Part shown: positions 46,600 to 58,978 of the stretch, piece by piece | Layout of the letters: the number at the start of each line of letters is the position of its first letter | Position numbering within the stretch: the stretch's first letter is position 1 | NCBI GenBank assembly: GCA_033060915.1 | Contig: CM065378.1 | Span: 38,888,001-38,952,000 of the forward strand | Reading direction: 5' to 3' | Length of the DNA stretch: 64,000 nt | DNA from: Euryodendron excelsum | Taxonomy: Eukaryota; Streptophyta; Magnoliopsida; Ericales; Pentaphylacaceae | The notes under the pieces: generated by a model | The model's database searches: none | Seen by the model: the letters and a program-made list of their open reading frames with translations, nothing else | What the model was told of the DNA's origin: nothing | Translations under genes and position numbers: made by a program

Positions 46600-48040
46600 G
46601 GCTAAGCAAGACACCTTTTTCACTACATTAAACAAACACAAACTCCTCTGAGCAAGTGTCCCGTACCATATTGCTCCATTCGTCGACAACATATACCTTA
46701 ATATACATTGTTTGTCACGCACTAAGGAAAGGCGTACGCTGACCGTCTCGTACCCTCCACCATTTCAAGAGGTCGATGCCCTCATTGACGAGCACTCCAT
46801 ATGCACTCTTTATACAACTCTGCAGCTGAATCCACAAAAGCTCACTTGACATTAGATTTCACCTTGTGCACGACCCAAAGGCACCCTGATGACAACCTGT
46901 GGTTCCGTCCCACACTAGTTCTCAGCTGACGAGCACTCCCACCAAATGCAATCCATTTACACTGTCAAAGTAAACCTGGCTCACTGGCAAACGGTTCCAA
47001 CTACTGAAGTTTTTACAATGTTGCTCTAGTATCTCAGTCCTTAGACCTTCACCCGAAGACAACCCATGTTATTTTAGTGCCTCAGCTCTCCAGCTTTCAC
47101 TAAAAATCAGCTCACACTATTCCAGTGCCTTAGCTCTCTAGCCTTCATCCGAAATCATTTTGCACAGTTCTAGTGCTTGATCCTCTGATCTTCACTCGAA
47201 GTCTACCCACAAGGTCTCCCTCCGCCAAAGGATTTTGTGTCTTGATGAACCCTTGCTACATGGTGCTCTCAAACAGCGATAAACTCCTCTAAGCCACTTG
47301 GCGTTCACTAGCTAACATGTATCTCAACAAGGCAAGACCACCCAAATATCAAAATAAGAAAACACGCTCTCCACAAATGCCAATAACCAAGTGCAGAAAT
47401 GAGCACAATCACTAAGTAAGCACAAAACCAACAAAGTAACTATGCAATAATACGAGCAAAACTGCCAACGATTTTAACCAACTCAAGGGCCAAATGAAGG
47501 CAAAATTGCCAACGATTTTAACCAACTCAAGGGTCAAATGAATGTAAGAAAATCCCCACAACACAAAGCAAGTTTTTCCGCACAAGCTCAGATACTGCAG
47601 AAACAGCCCACCAATCCAACAAAGTAGCACTACTAGCTATACACCAAAATCAATGATCTGACACACAGAAACATTCATGCACTACTAAGCCGATCCCATG
47701 CACATCCTTAAGACGACCTGCTGCACTGAGCACCACGACCACAATCAAAGGACCGAGCGCACGTCCAAAGCTTGTTAAAGCGGTCACCCTAAAAAATGTA
47801 CCAAAAGGGTTCAAACAGTAACCAAGTCCACTAATACCATAAGATTTCAGCCCACATGGATTAGGAACTGCTAGCTTGGGCCACCAATCCACTCATTATG
47901 AGATTGAATGACACTCACTTCACCGTAAAACCGAAAACCAATAATCTGAAGCAAACAACCCACTGAGAGATGTCCACTACAATTGAAGAGAATGCCTACA
48001 CGAATAAGAGAAGCAACACCCAATTGATGCACACCACAGA
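46600..48040 (-). mobile_element. Internal region of a second LTR element (C), no clear genes
   Basis: Lies downstream, on the minus strand, of the primer-binding site at 48041-48060. Several overlapping frames are open but none shows a gag or pol motif. The left border at about 46590-46650 is where similarity to LTR copy A ends. Probably a leader or non-autonomous internal region. Confidence 0.5.
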
Positions 48041-48060
48041 TGGTTAGTGCTCTGATACCA
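48041..48060 (-). other. Primer-binding site complementary to initiator tRNA-Met
   Basis: The minus strand reads TGGTATCAGAGCACTAACCA; TGGTATCAGAGC is the standard plant LTR-retrotransposon PBS for initiator methionine tRNA. It sets the orientation of element C. Confidence 0.8.
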
Positions 48061-48062
48061 AC

Positions 48063-49099
48063 TATCACAGGCTGGTAGGCCAAGCACCACATGGTGACAG
48101 TAATACGACTCGCCATGATCATACACAGTGGAAATAACCCGTGAGGCGACTACGCACCAATTAATAATCCTATCAAACTCAAACACCGAGGCATAAGACT
48201 ATGCGCTCATCCAGGATCTATTCGTAATGCCCCACACATCTTGTTAAGCTCCGTCCTCTGATGTTCAAGCCTTTCGGCTAACCCACACTATAGGTGATAG
48301 CAACGCCATTCTCAAATGCGTGCACATATGACAAACAATGTGCTTAGCGCTAGTCTTTTTTGAAATACAAGCAAGATAGTATTGTGTAATCGGACATGCG
48401 CATGAGCCAAGCATCACCCGTTAGGCATGACGCATTCATCCATGAAGCTCTTAGTGCCCCGCATCAAGATTGTTATCTGCAAGGATAGGCACAATTGAAT
48501 AGCAGCCGATAAGCCCATAACATAGTGCCCCACTACACCAATGTTAGCCAAACCAAGCGGCCGTGTGCACAAGCTTGAACCTAATGTGCAAGGCACACAA
48601 GGCACACAGCATGCAAGTGTGCATATAGAGACCCAATCTGTCATAAGCATAAGCCCTGCCACGACACAGATGCAGCGTAGCGGGTGCGAATGCCATAACC
48701 TTATCCTCGACGCCAATGCCCAACATCTGCCCCACCAGACACAATGCCGCTCATGTAACCCCTTGACTAGCATGAGGACTATAGCCACGTGCCACAGTCG
48801 GCCCCCAAGTCCCGCTCACTCCCTTGGGGGACTTACTTGAGTATTGCCCCTTTTGATAGCACTAGGGGGTGGTAGAGTCACACCAGACCCCCCCCCTCTC
48901 TTATGATAGCATTCCGAGTTATCTCCAAACTTGCAGGAGAAAACATCTTACCCCCTCGATGAGTCATAATTCATAAATCTAATAAATATGAAAAATATAA
49001 ATTACGAGATTGTCATGCTACCGGCCAACCATACTCAAACATGCCCCATGCTAAGGTCCATCGCGGCCCCAGACGTGTCACGGATAGCACCCCGTGACA
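48063..49099 (-). repeat. 5' LTR of element C
   Basis: On the minus strand it starts TGTCACGGGGTGCTATCCGT at 49099 and ends next to the PBS at about 48063. It is GC-richer than its surroundings. A C-run of 10 near 48885 and repeated TGGGGC-type motifs are present. The exact 3' end of the LTR is uncertain because the bases before the PBS do not read CA. Reading frames in 48414-48840 are considered spurious. Confidence 0.65.
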
Positions 49100-51722
49100 C
49101 TTAGTCTTGACTGACTGGACAACATAGTCATCTTCAATATATTAACCTGACTTCTGGAATTTTATTTATTTAATTTATGTTATTAATTTCTCAAAAAATT
49201 ACATGACACTTGACATCAATACTTAATATAGGTAAATATAATCATATCTAATACTTAATACAGGTAAAAATATGTAAAATTATGTAAACTAAATTTTATA
49301 TGAAAACATATATATTTTTAATTGATATATAAAATTTATAGCGATAAATTCAAAATAATATACTAAGACGCCGCAATACCAAAACGTACTGTACTAATAA
49401 TAAAAATAATACACAATTCGGTACGAAATTAACGACTATAATAATCACCACAACGGTCACTTCCGCGGCTACCACAAACAGTGCATGCACCACCACTCCA
49501 ATACCACTTTCATCTTTGTAAGACGTTGAAATTTAATTTGATTTTTAATATCTCAATTATTGAACTTTGCACCAATACTGACGAGAGCATTGACTTGGAA
49601 GGCACTAAAATGGCCAACAAATTTTCATTCTGACTATTCTTCCAAACACCAGTGGTTGAATTGGATAAGAAATGGAAGATTAATTCCAAGATAAAAAATC
49701 CAATTAATCCCAATAAATTTGTAGATATATGTGTATCTGTCTCATTTGCGAATTCTAATCAGATATACTAGCGGCATTTATTATTATTATTATAATGAGC
49801 ATAAAAGAATAATATGTAATATGAACGACTTTATTACATTTTAAAAAAAATATGGTAAAAAAATTTGTCATAAAAATACGAAAACGTAAAAAATATGAAA
49901 ATATGATTGGACAAGTATTATATGAACATTTGCACATTTGTTAAACAGTTAGGATAAAAATTACAGTAATATTTATAAATAATTCTTATTGTACATGTTA
50001 GTATGTGGTTTATTTTTGTCCCATATATATCAAAATTTTAAAACATATAATTATCAAACAACTAAATTAAACTACTAAAAAAAATCAATTTTATTTTTGT
50101 ATAATTCATTCTTTCAATACTTCATATAAGAATAGGTTAATTTTTTAATTTTTAGTTCAATATTTTGACTATTAATAAGAAGTTATAGAAAAATATGTAT
50201 GACAGCATACTTGTAAAGACATACAAATCATTAACTATACAAGTTTTTTTTTTATTTTTATAATTGATAACGTCGAATGAAATAGTCAATAATTATATTA
50301 TTATAATTAATTAAATCAATAATGTGCTAAACTTATCTTAGATTACATCATAATATTTTGAGAAAACACAGTGCCTTGGAAATATGAATTAGTTCACTCG
50401 TAATAGACCGAGAGGAGGGTGAATAGATCCTCAATCAATTTTTTTAAAACTTGAGTTAATGATGAACAATCACACACATGCCACGAACAAAGAATAAACA
50501 ATCACAGAAGAGGCACACAAGATTTTAACGTGAAAATTCTTGTAAAAAACAAATCATGGATCTAATCCAACACTAACCAAGCACTATATGCAAAAAAAAA
50601 AAAAAAAAAACACAAAATTGCAAGAATGCCTTACAGTCTTCACACTTGTTGAATCTATAACTAGAATTTAAATCTACAACTCATACACTATCCAAATCTA
50701 CGAACTTATTCTAGCAGCACTGGATTCTCCACCAAGTCCATGATGAAGGTTTATTGACTTGAATCGCCACAAGCCATTATCCACACTTGAAGAATGATGA
50801 TAAAGATATCAAAAGACCCCGCAAAGCTTTTTTGAACTCTTCTTCAAGTTGAAGGAGCTCACAAATTCTCTAACTCTCGGTTGCAGATATTCTTTATAGC
50901 TCAAGCTCCTCCTATAGTGATTGATTGAAGCTTGTATTTATAAAAAAAAAGTTTGCTTTAAGTGAGGGAAAATGGTTGGAAATGACATTCACAGAGCTCA
51001 AGGACGGCTTTCAATTGATTGGCGACAATTTGACACACATTTCAAGGTCTAAAAAGGCAAAATAGAACAAAACTGACCTAACACACCGGTGCAAGTTCCA
51101 AGTGAGCCTACCGATGAAGTACACTGGAAATCGAATTGTTGTAGTCTTCGAAAGCGAACTGGTGTGAGGTAGAAGAGAGCCGACAGGCAAGGTACACCGT
51201 CTTGAGTTTCTTTGAAGCTTTAACAAGTGTGTCGGTGCACGCTACTGGCAAGATCACCCTTCATGACTCTCAATACTCAGTCCAATCACCTAATTCTAAC
51301 CCAATTACAAGCATGTCTTCACACTCAAGCATCACACAAATTAAGAAGATAATTCCTTGTATTTTATGAGGCACAAAATAGGCCAATAATCCTAATATAT
51401 TTTATCGAGTTTTTTTTTTTGTAAAAGTATAATATGTGAAATCTTTAATACGTATACCATATGATCAAACTTAAACAACTAAGTAATTTTCATTAGGTTG
51501 TAGATTTGGATGAAAAATGAAAGTTTTTATTTATTTATATGTATGTATGGATATTATATATGAATACTACGAGTATTTTACTAACTAGGATAATGAGTCA
51601 ATGACAGTTATTGTCATACAGTAATTTGATTTTTTGCAATTAATATAGAAGCAAACCTACTAGCTAAAAAACAAAAACAAAAACAAAACAAAATTAGTAG
51701 TAAAAGAATCAAGTTTTGATTC
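49100..51722. other. AT-rich interval with a degenerate unclassified transposon-like part
   Basis: 49100-50390 is very AT-rich without a gene. From about 50398 (AATAGACCGAGAGGAGGGTG) to about 51400 the sequence resembles leader/LTR-like transposon DNA seen in many plant genomes, including TTTTAACGTGAAAATTCTTG and an A-run near 50590. No coding motif was found. The last 60 bases before 51723 are A-rich (AAAACAAAAACAAAAAC). Confidence 0.4.
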
Positions 51723-53034
51723 TGTCATGCCCCAGTTTTTGGGTCTAAGGTCCTTTCGGCTCGGAGACAAAAGCACGGAACTCTATCATTAGAACTCATC
51801 CTCTTAGGAGGACAAGTGCGACTAGCTTTGAATTAAAAATTGGTTTGATTAAGGGCTTTTTAAAAAAATAGGAGTCGCCACCTAACTTGATTAAAGTGAG
51901 TTAGGGCACCTAAAACTAAGTATTAATCCAAAAATTAAACTTAGGGTTTTTGGAAAGGATTTTTGAAAATTTCCTCAAAAGAGGGGTTTTAAGGAAATAA
52001 GTGGTTTGACAACCTTTGAAAAGATTTAAGCTCTTTTTAAAATAACTCCATTTTGGTCTTTCAAAAATAGAAATCTATGGTCTGGGGTTGGTTACGTGTA
52101 TGGAAGATATCCTAAGATCATCACCCTACCCCGCCCTTTCGGTACCTACATGTCTAATCACCCTTTGTTCACTCACTAGAATAATCGGTTACCATTGTCT
52201 ACTTAATATCCACTTTAGAGTTTTGAAAATGAGGTTTAGTCATCACCTTTCGGGTGAATGATGCATGATGCAAGTTTTGGAAGAAGTTTGAAAATGTGAG
52301 AGTTTTGAAGGAGTTTGAGATAAAAATTTGGGATTGATAAAAACTTTTGAAAAGGGAGTTGGAGTTGAAATAGAAATTATGACTGCATAATTTTAGGTTG
52401 CCTACGTATCTCATTTGGTGAGAATTAGGTCATTCATAGTTCGGGCAAGAACCCGATGAAAAATAGGCGCATTAGGGCCTTTGGAATATTTTGAAGATGC
52501 TTTAAGGTCTTTGGAAGGGTTAAAGACACTTTGTGGTCTTGAAAGCTTTGACTTGAAATTGGAGGTGGAATGTTTTGAAAATGTTTTCGGATTAACTCAA
52601 GGGGATTTTGGAAAATGCTTTGGAATGACTCAAAGGAGTTTTGAAAATGTTTTGAGATCTTGTTTCAAAGGTCTTGGATATAAAGTTTGGAAGTGTTGAA
52701 AAGTTTCTTGAAAGAGGTTTTTGAAAATACCTAAGGGCTTTGGAACCCTAACAAGGACATCATTGGCGGTTATTCTTGATATATCACCTTCCTTTCGAAT
52801 CCCTAACCATGGAAAGGATAGGGACACCTTAGGGTTGTGAGTTCTTGAAAACATTTTAGAGGAATACTTTGAACATAGACTGTGGGGGATTTGAAAGGGT
52901 TATGGAGTTGGTTTTTGAAATCTCAAGGGAGTAGGAGGTTTTGGAAAAATGGTTAATGAGCATAACTTTAAATAGAAGAGTCATTTAAAAAGGGGTCCAT
53001 AGGTTGGAACCTTGAAGTATACTAACCTAGGTTG

Positions 53035-53310
53035 GGTTGACCAATGGTGATGGGTGATCTAAGGTTAACTAACTAGGGTTTGGTTAACCAAGGGTTAAAC
53101 AACTAGGGTCAAGTTAACCTAGGGTTAGATAATTAGGGTTAAGTTAACCAAGGGTTGAACAACTAGGGTCAAGTTAACCTAGGGTTGGATAACTAGGGTC
53201 AAGTTAATCTAGGGTTGAACAACTAGGATCAAATTAACCTAGGGTTGGATAACTAGGGTCAAGTTAACCTAGAGTTGGACGACTAGGGTCAAGTTAACCT
53301 AGGGTTAGAT
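53035..53310 (+). repeat. Tandem array of ~60 bp (AACTAGGGTCAAGTTAACCT)
   Basis: About nine half-units of 30 bp: AACTAGGGTCAAGTTAACCT AGGGTTGGAT alternating with AGGGTTGAAC-type endings. Low divergence between units suggests homogenisation. Inverted counterpart at 46130-46435. Confidence 0.85.
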
Positions 53311-55059
53311 TGGAAGATGGTTTGAAAGATGATTTTATGCACTTTTGAAAGGGGTTTTAGAAAACGAATCATGTTATGCAAAGGACTTTGGTTGACAACC
53401 TTTTTGAAGATCATTTCCATGAAAATTTTGACTCTAGCTAGAAGTGTAGTTTTTATGGTTGATGTTTGAAAACCATTCCAAGGAAGGTTTTCTTATGACC
53501 ATAATAACCATTATCTTGACAAGAGTATGGAATTCAAGAATCAACATGAAGATGACAACCTTTGAAATACCATTTTGAATGCAAAGATAGAGAGAATGAA
53601 TTTTTGAAATTCGTTTTTTGAGAAGGAGATTTTGAAAACCATTTTTAAAGGAAATCATTCCAACAAGTTAGGATTCCCATGGCCAATGTAAAAGGGAGAC
53701 CACTCAAGAGAGGGTTCCATGGGGCCATTCCAACCACTAATCTTGAAAGAATGGAAACCTTAGAAATCAAGGAGTTGAAACCATTTGTGTGCAAGAAATG
53801 AAAGAAAAGGGAACCATTCTAACAATTTAGGGCTCCTACAGCCAATGTAAAAGAGAGACCACTCAAGAGAGGGTTCCATGAGGCCATTCCAATCACTAAA
53901 CTTGAGAGAATAGAAACCTTAGCAATTAGAGAGTTTGAAAAACATTTTTATACAAGTTGGAAGGCAATGATGCAAAAGAGTAAGTTAAGGGTTAGTGGGA
54001 GATTTTCTAAGGCATGACTTTTAAGATTTCACCCTAAACTTCAAGAAACCAACTCTTGGAACCATTTTGAGAAGAATATTGAACTTGACAATAGCATGGA
54101 AATAAGAGTAATGCAACTTTTGTAGCACATAATTAGATACATGAAAATGAAGTCAAGCACACAAGACATGATCAAGTTAGCAAAATGCAAAGGGGGTCGT
54201 AAATACATACAAGGCTTTTAGGCTACACCACATAATCAAGGAGTTCCTAGGCCATACCATCTTAAAGTTGGTTAGTGAGAAATCCCTCTACACGATGGCT
54301 CCCACTAGCTTTCCTCTAGGCATGAACTAAGAGCCCTCTTGGCTCAAGCATGCAAGAAAGGGGGGTTGAAGATAGGGGTTAAAAATAGAGAATAGCCTAA
54401 GTAGGCTAGGAGGGAAAAGAGAATAGTGGAGGAAGACAAAAATGTAAAAGAGATGCCACCTTTTGCCTTTAATATGCTTGTAGTCGTCAATGGATGCCTT
54501 GGCTTGAACTTGAATGACTTCAAGAAGGCTTGAGGGGCTGGAAGGAGTGGTTTAATGGTGTATGAGGCTATGTAGGTGAAGTGTATGGGTTAAAGGGAGG
54601 TGGTATCCAGCCTAAGTGTTGGAGGGGTGGAATGTGTATGGAGATTCGAGGTTCTGGAGCAGTTTTAGTAGAGCTTCGTATCAATTTTCGGTGTTGGAAT
54701 ATGCAAAGGGGTGTGCTGGTATTTATAGGCAATCTGGAAGAGGCCTGGCGCATGTCGCACATGCGCCAATACTATTCTATTGCCAGAATGACATGTGGCA
54801 CTCATTGTACTGGTTAAATCTCAACGGTTGATCAAAATTTGGTCATTCTGATATAAATTTGGGCGCATGTAGTATACGCTCCGCCATTAGGAAGGTTCAT
54901 TTAAACTTTGCCTCGATAATTGAGCCAATTAGGAAGGTTTCAGGAGAAACGGTTGCACCCAGAAAGTTCTCCTGGGGCTTCTGGTGAACTTTCATGTTTT
55001 TTAGAAGTTCAAATGGTGTTCGGAAGTGTGAGATATCGTCTTGGGAAATGCGCTTAAAA

Positions 55060-55520
55060 TGGCATCTTTGCGGAGCGTCTGTGATATGCTCCGTGGATGT
55101 TCGAAAGTAGTTGTTTTCGTGTCGCATGATCAAGGCCTTCGAGAAGCGATCTCTTCGATCGGACCGTATCGGTGGAAAGGACTCTGGAAGTACCTTCGGG
55201 AACTCCCTAATTCACATATTTCTCAAGTTGTTTGACGGTGCAACGCAATCAAGGAATCGGTGGAAAAATCAACCTAAGCGGAGCGTCTACAAGACGCTCT
55301 AGGGATTGCTGGAAGTTGTAGTTTTTGCAGCGTACGATGAAGGGCTTCAGGAAGCGATCTATCTGATCAAGCTGTATCGATGAAAAGATCTATGAACGAG
55401 CTTTCAGGAACTCTCTGATTTACGCATTTCTCAAGTCATTTGACGGTGTGTAATAACCAGGGAATTGGGAGAAGAGACAATTTAGGCGGAGCGTCTACGA
55501 GACGCTCCAGGGAACTTTTA
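55060..55520. repeat. ~207 bp subrepeats with hairpins in LTR copy B
   Basis: Three copies, each with a GCGGAGCGTCTRYRAGAYGCTC hairpin (near 55072, 55280 and 55486), a GCGATCTMTTCGATC-like box and a TTCTCAAGTYRTTTGACGG segment. The third hairpin is perfect: GGAGCGTCT, ACG, AGACGCTCC. Confidence 0.75.
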
Positions 55521-55849
55521 TCCAGTCGTGGGTGTTTAGCGTCATAATGTCTTCCTTAGGTTAAACGGGGGTTCATGACGAGATTTGTCATTCAGTAACC
55601 TAGGACCGGTGTTGTTTTGGGCGCGTTCGGGCTGCCAGGGGCAAAATGGTCATTTCGACCAAGTTTGGTTGAGAATGGTCAGGAATGGTTCGGCATGTGT
55701 GGAATACGCCTAATAGTTTAATAATATTTTAGAAGGGTGGACTTATCGTTTTGAGAGATTTTGAGCTTTCTCAAAACGTGCTTGGAAGCCCAAAGGGCAG
55801 GTTTGGTCATTTTTTACCTAGTAGGGCTAGCAGGCACCAATGTTGACCT

Positions 55850-56190
55850 AAGTGTTGGTTCTCGAGACCGGCCGGTCTCGGAAGACTACCTGTGCGGTGT
55901 TGGTCTCTAAGAACGCCTAGTCTTAGAGAGTTACTTGTTGGGTGGTGTTGGTTTTTGAGAATGCCCGGTTTCAGAAAGCTACCTGTGAGGGTGGTGTTAG
56001 TCTCCGAGAATGCCTGGTCCCGGAGAACTACCGAATGACGAACATTCTATATTGGCGGGCTAGCAAGCGCTAGAAGTGAACCGTCTAGAATTTGATAAGG
56101 TGTTGGTCCCCGAGATTGTCCGATTTCAGGAATCTACTTGGATGGTGTTGGTTTTCGAGACCGCTCGGTCCTGAAAGCTACCTAGAATGA
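55850..56190. repeat. ~60 bp subrepeats in LTR copy B
   Basis: At least five units with GGTGTTGGT(C/T)TCTGAGA, GCC(C/T)GGT(C/T)TC and (A)GAACTACCTGTG variants. One carries an 18-bp perfect palindrome at 55863-55880. Confidence 0.75.
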
Positions 56191-56352
56191 TGGTGCTTAT
56201 GGCTCTAGCGGGTCCTTGTGGGCCCGAGAAGCGACCAGTTGGCTGGATCAGAGATTGAATGGCTCATCTTGAGCTCGCATGTGCTGTGGTGTTTGAAAAC
56301 TGATCCCGGTCGAGCCAGAGATTGTTGAGCAGGAAAAAATGGGGTGCTTACA

Positions 56353-56366
56353 GCTGCCCCTCTTTT
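56353..56366 (-). other. Polypurine tract next to the 3' LTR
   Basis: The minus strand reads AAAAGAGGGGCAGC immediately before TGTAAGCACC at 56352. A purine tract directly upstream of an LTR start marks plus-strand priming and sets the element orientation. Confidence 0.7.
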
Positions 56367-57689
56367 CTGTTTTTGCTCGTCAAAGGCAGAAAAATAACAA
56401 AGTAAGAATCTCTTTTTGGTCACGAGGCGATCGGAAGGACGGCATGTTGACAAGTTTCAAATGTTTTGGGACCCTCTGTGGGTCGCCTATTTGGAAGATT
56501 TCAAAATTTGAAAAGCTTTGCATTTTGATCGGGAATTGAGATGCTGGTTTGATACGGTTCGGTTCGGATCACTTGATCTTTGAAAATACATGTCGAAAGC
56601 TTGATTGTCGACCTCCGAAAAGCCTCAGAAACAAGTTCGGACTTTCGGAGACTTGAAAAATGATTTTGGCGAGAAGCTGAACGGTCGGGCGAATATGCTA
56701 CATGCGCGTGGTCCATTTTAACCCTGGCGCATGTAGCTCATGCACTGGTTCATGTTCTGTTTTGGCGTATCTGCTACATGCGCCAACCCGTGGGCAATTA
56801 AACTAGAACAGGTTCGCGTTTTCAGTATGTGCTTCATGTTTTGAGTTTGATCCGAAGGTTGCTCTGAAGGATTGTTGAGGGATTTTGATTGGGAATCATC
56901 AGAAGGGTGTTAGGAGACGTCGGGCACGTACCGGTTACCGTCGTTATCGTCGGATTCTCACCGGAAAGTTTGTTTTTTGCCAAAAACCTCAAAGGTTAGT
57001 TTTCGAAAGTTTGTCGATTTTGATGCGTTTGTCTCCGTTTTTTGCAAGTGATCAGTGTAATCCTACGTTTGAAGATGCTTAAAACACAATGATCGGATTG
57101 TTTTTCCGATTTGGTGGAGATTTGAGTGTGTTTTGGGTGATTCTGCATGTTTATGACAGTGGGTTTCCTACAAGATTCGAAAAATTGCCTCCACAAGCTT
57201 CGGTATTGCGCATTTGTGTGTATTTTTGCACTGGAAACCTTAAAAAAATGTGTAGGACAACCGTATGAAGTTTCGTAATTTTTTAAAAAATTTTAAATTT
57301 TTGAATTTTTGAAAACTGTGAAAAATAGAAAAAATTGAGGCAAATTAGAAAATGGATCCTATTGATGGTTGAAAAATCATAGAACATTTTTGAAAAATTT
57401 TGGTGACATGCTCGAATGTTCTAGGAATTTCTATGAAATTTTTGAAAATGTAAATGAAATCGAAAAATTTGAAAAGATCGAAAAACTGGTTTAAAAATTG
57501 CGTTTGAGAACGGGATGCGTGTTTTCAACAATGGGGTTGTTTTGGTTGATGGTTTGAGATGCTTCAGGCTGTGTTTGTGGTTTGTTGAATTTTAAAGTGG
57601 TGACTTTCTAAGGCGAAACTCTGCCGAAATTTTTGAAAATTTTAACTCTTTAACTTTAAAACATTTCGGTAAAGCAAATCTTTTGGGGA
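56367..57689. other. 3' untranslated part of the Tat element
   Basis: No gene seen. It has recurring GGCGCATGTAG(C/T)-type motifs near 56697, 56729 and 56764 that also occur in the LTR (54729, 54860). The T/A-rich part at 57240-57480 is simple in composition. Confidence 0.5.
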
Positions 57690-58880
57690 ACGGGGCGTTT
57701 TAAAGGGAAAGCCCAAAGAAATTGCATTTTTAGAAAATTTTTAGGAGTAGGATTTCTTTTGAAGGAGAAAACCCTAAAAAATAGATTTTAGAAAAACTTT
57801 GAAAATGGGGCTTTTGAAGGAGAAAGCCCTGGAAACCGTTGAAAATTTTGAGATGAAACCTTTTGAGAGAAAAGTTTGAAAAACCGTTAGAAAACATTTA
57901 GAAGCAGGGTTTTTGAGGGGAAAGCCCGGGAAACTGGTTTGTAATTTTGAAATGAGACTTTTTGAGGAAAAAGCTCCGAAAAGCATTAGAAAACAATTAG
58001 AAACATGGCTTTTGAAGGAGAAAGTCCAAGAAACAGGTTTGAAGCTTTAAAACGAAACTTTTTTTTGAAAAAAATTTGGAAAACGGCTAGAAAACATTTA
58101 GACACAGGGCTTTTGAGGAAGAAAGCCTGAAAAACCGGTTTGGAATTTTGAAACGAGACTTTTTGAGGAAAAATTTCGAAAAACCGTTAGAAAACATTTA
58201 AAAACAGGGCTTTTAAGGGGAAAGCCCGAGAAACCAACTAGAAACCAAACTTGTTGAGGCAAAACCTTGAAAACTGTTGAAAATTTTGAAATGGGGCTTT
58301 TGAGGGAAAAGCCCCGAGAAACTGATTGAAATTTTGAGATGAAACTTTTTGAAGAAAAAGCTTGGAAAATCTTTAGAAATCTTTGAAACATGGCTTTTGT
58401 AGGAGAAAGCCTGTGAAACCGGAACCTTAGAGAATTTTTAGGAGCATGATTTTTGAAGGACAACCCTGAAAATCGATTTAGGAAAACTTTGGAGAGGGGC
58501 TTTTGAAGGAGAAAGCCCGGGAAACCAGTTTGAAGTTTAGAAACAAACTTTTTGAAGGGAAAGCTTGAAAAACCGTTGAAGACTTTGAAATAGGGCTTTT
58601 GAAGGGAAAGCCTAAGAAACCGGTGTGTGACTTAGAAACCAAACTTTTTGAGGGAAAAGCTTAAAAACTGTTGAAGAATTTGTAATAGGGCTTTTGAAGG
58701 GAAAGCTCGAGAAACTGGTGTGACTTAGAAACCAAACTTTTTGAGGGAACAGCTTGAAAACCGTTAAAGACTTTGAAACAGGGCTTTTGAAGGGAAAGCC
58801 TGAGAAACCGGTGTGTGACTTAGAAACCAAACTTTTTGGGGGGAAAACTTGAAAACCGTTGAAAATCTTAAAACAGGGAC
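57690..58880. repeat. ~97 bp tandem array (about 12 units)
   Basis: GGGCTTTTGAAGGGAAAGCC or close variants occur near 57807, 57907, 58005, 58106, 58206, 58294, 58391, 58497, 58594, 58687 and 58780, with spacing of 88-105 bp. Each unit also has GAAACCGGT and AAACTTTTTGAGGGAAAAGC. The rightmost units are the most alike. Minus-strand frames across this array (57774-58830) repeat an SKSxxSKF-like pattern and are by-products of the repeat. Confidence 0.9.
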
Positions 58881-58904
58881 AGATGGGGCCCTAGCCCCTC
58901 CCAC

Positions 58905-58978
58905 TTTTTTTTCTTTCTCTTTCTTCTTTTTTTTTTTCTTTTCCTTTTTTTTTTTTTTTTTTTTTCTTTCTTTTTTTT
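58905..58978 (+). repeat. Poly-T/C low-complexity tract
   Basis: Long T runs broken by C, directly upstream of the antisense ORF. Purine-rich on the minus strand. Translated shadows give poly-Phe or poly-Lys. Confidence 0.9.

Larger units (their letters stand above)
51723..56352 (-). repeat. 3' LTR (copy B) of the Tat element, 4630 bp
   Basis: On the minus strand, TGTAAGCACCCC at 56352 to GGGGCATGACA at 51723. Substructures include ~60 bp units (55850-56190), ~207 bp units with GGAGCGTC hairpins (55060-55520), a GGGTTAACTAGG-type array (53035-53310), and the TTGCCTACGTATCTCA motif near 52393 often seen in Tat/Ogre LTRs. Short frames such as 54568-54831 are antisense shadows of the repeated sequence, not genes. 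Confidence 0.78.

Noticed and set aside
48414..48840. Cys-rich overlapping frames on both strands
   Set aside because: They lie in LTR sequence of element C, have no family motif and overlap one another.
53035..53310. Possible CRISPR-like regular repeat array
   Set aside because: Units are head-to-tail without unique spacers, inside a plant LTR.
54568..55302. Several 60-80 residue frames
   Set aside because: They fall in the Tat LTR with mirrored counterparts at 44125-44769; repeated non-coding sequence.
42857..56352. One retrotransposon with its two LTRs at 42847 and 56352
   Set aside because: The two LTRs are in inverted, not direct, orientation, so they cannot be the ends of a single element.
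57774..58830. Series of SKSxISKF-containing minus-strand frames
   Set aside because: The periodic peptide is produced by the 97-bp tandem array; stops and frame changes differ between units.
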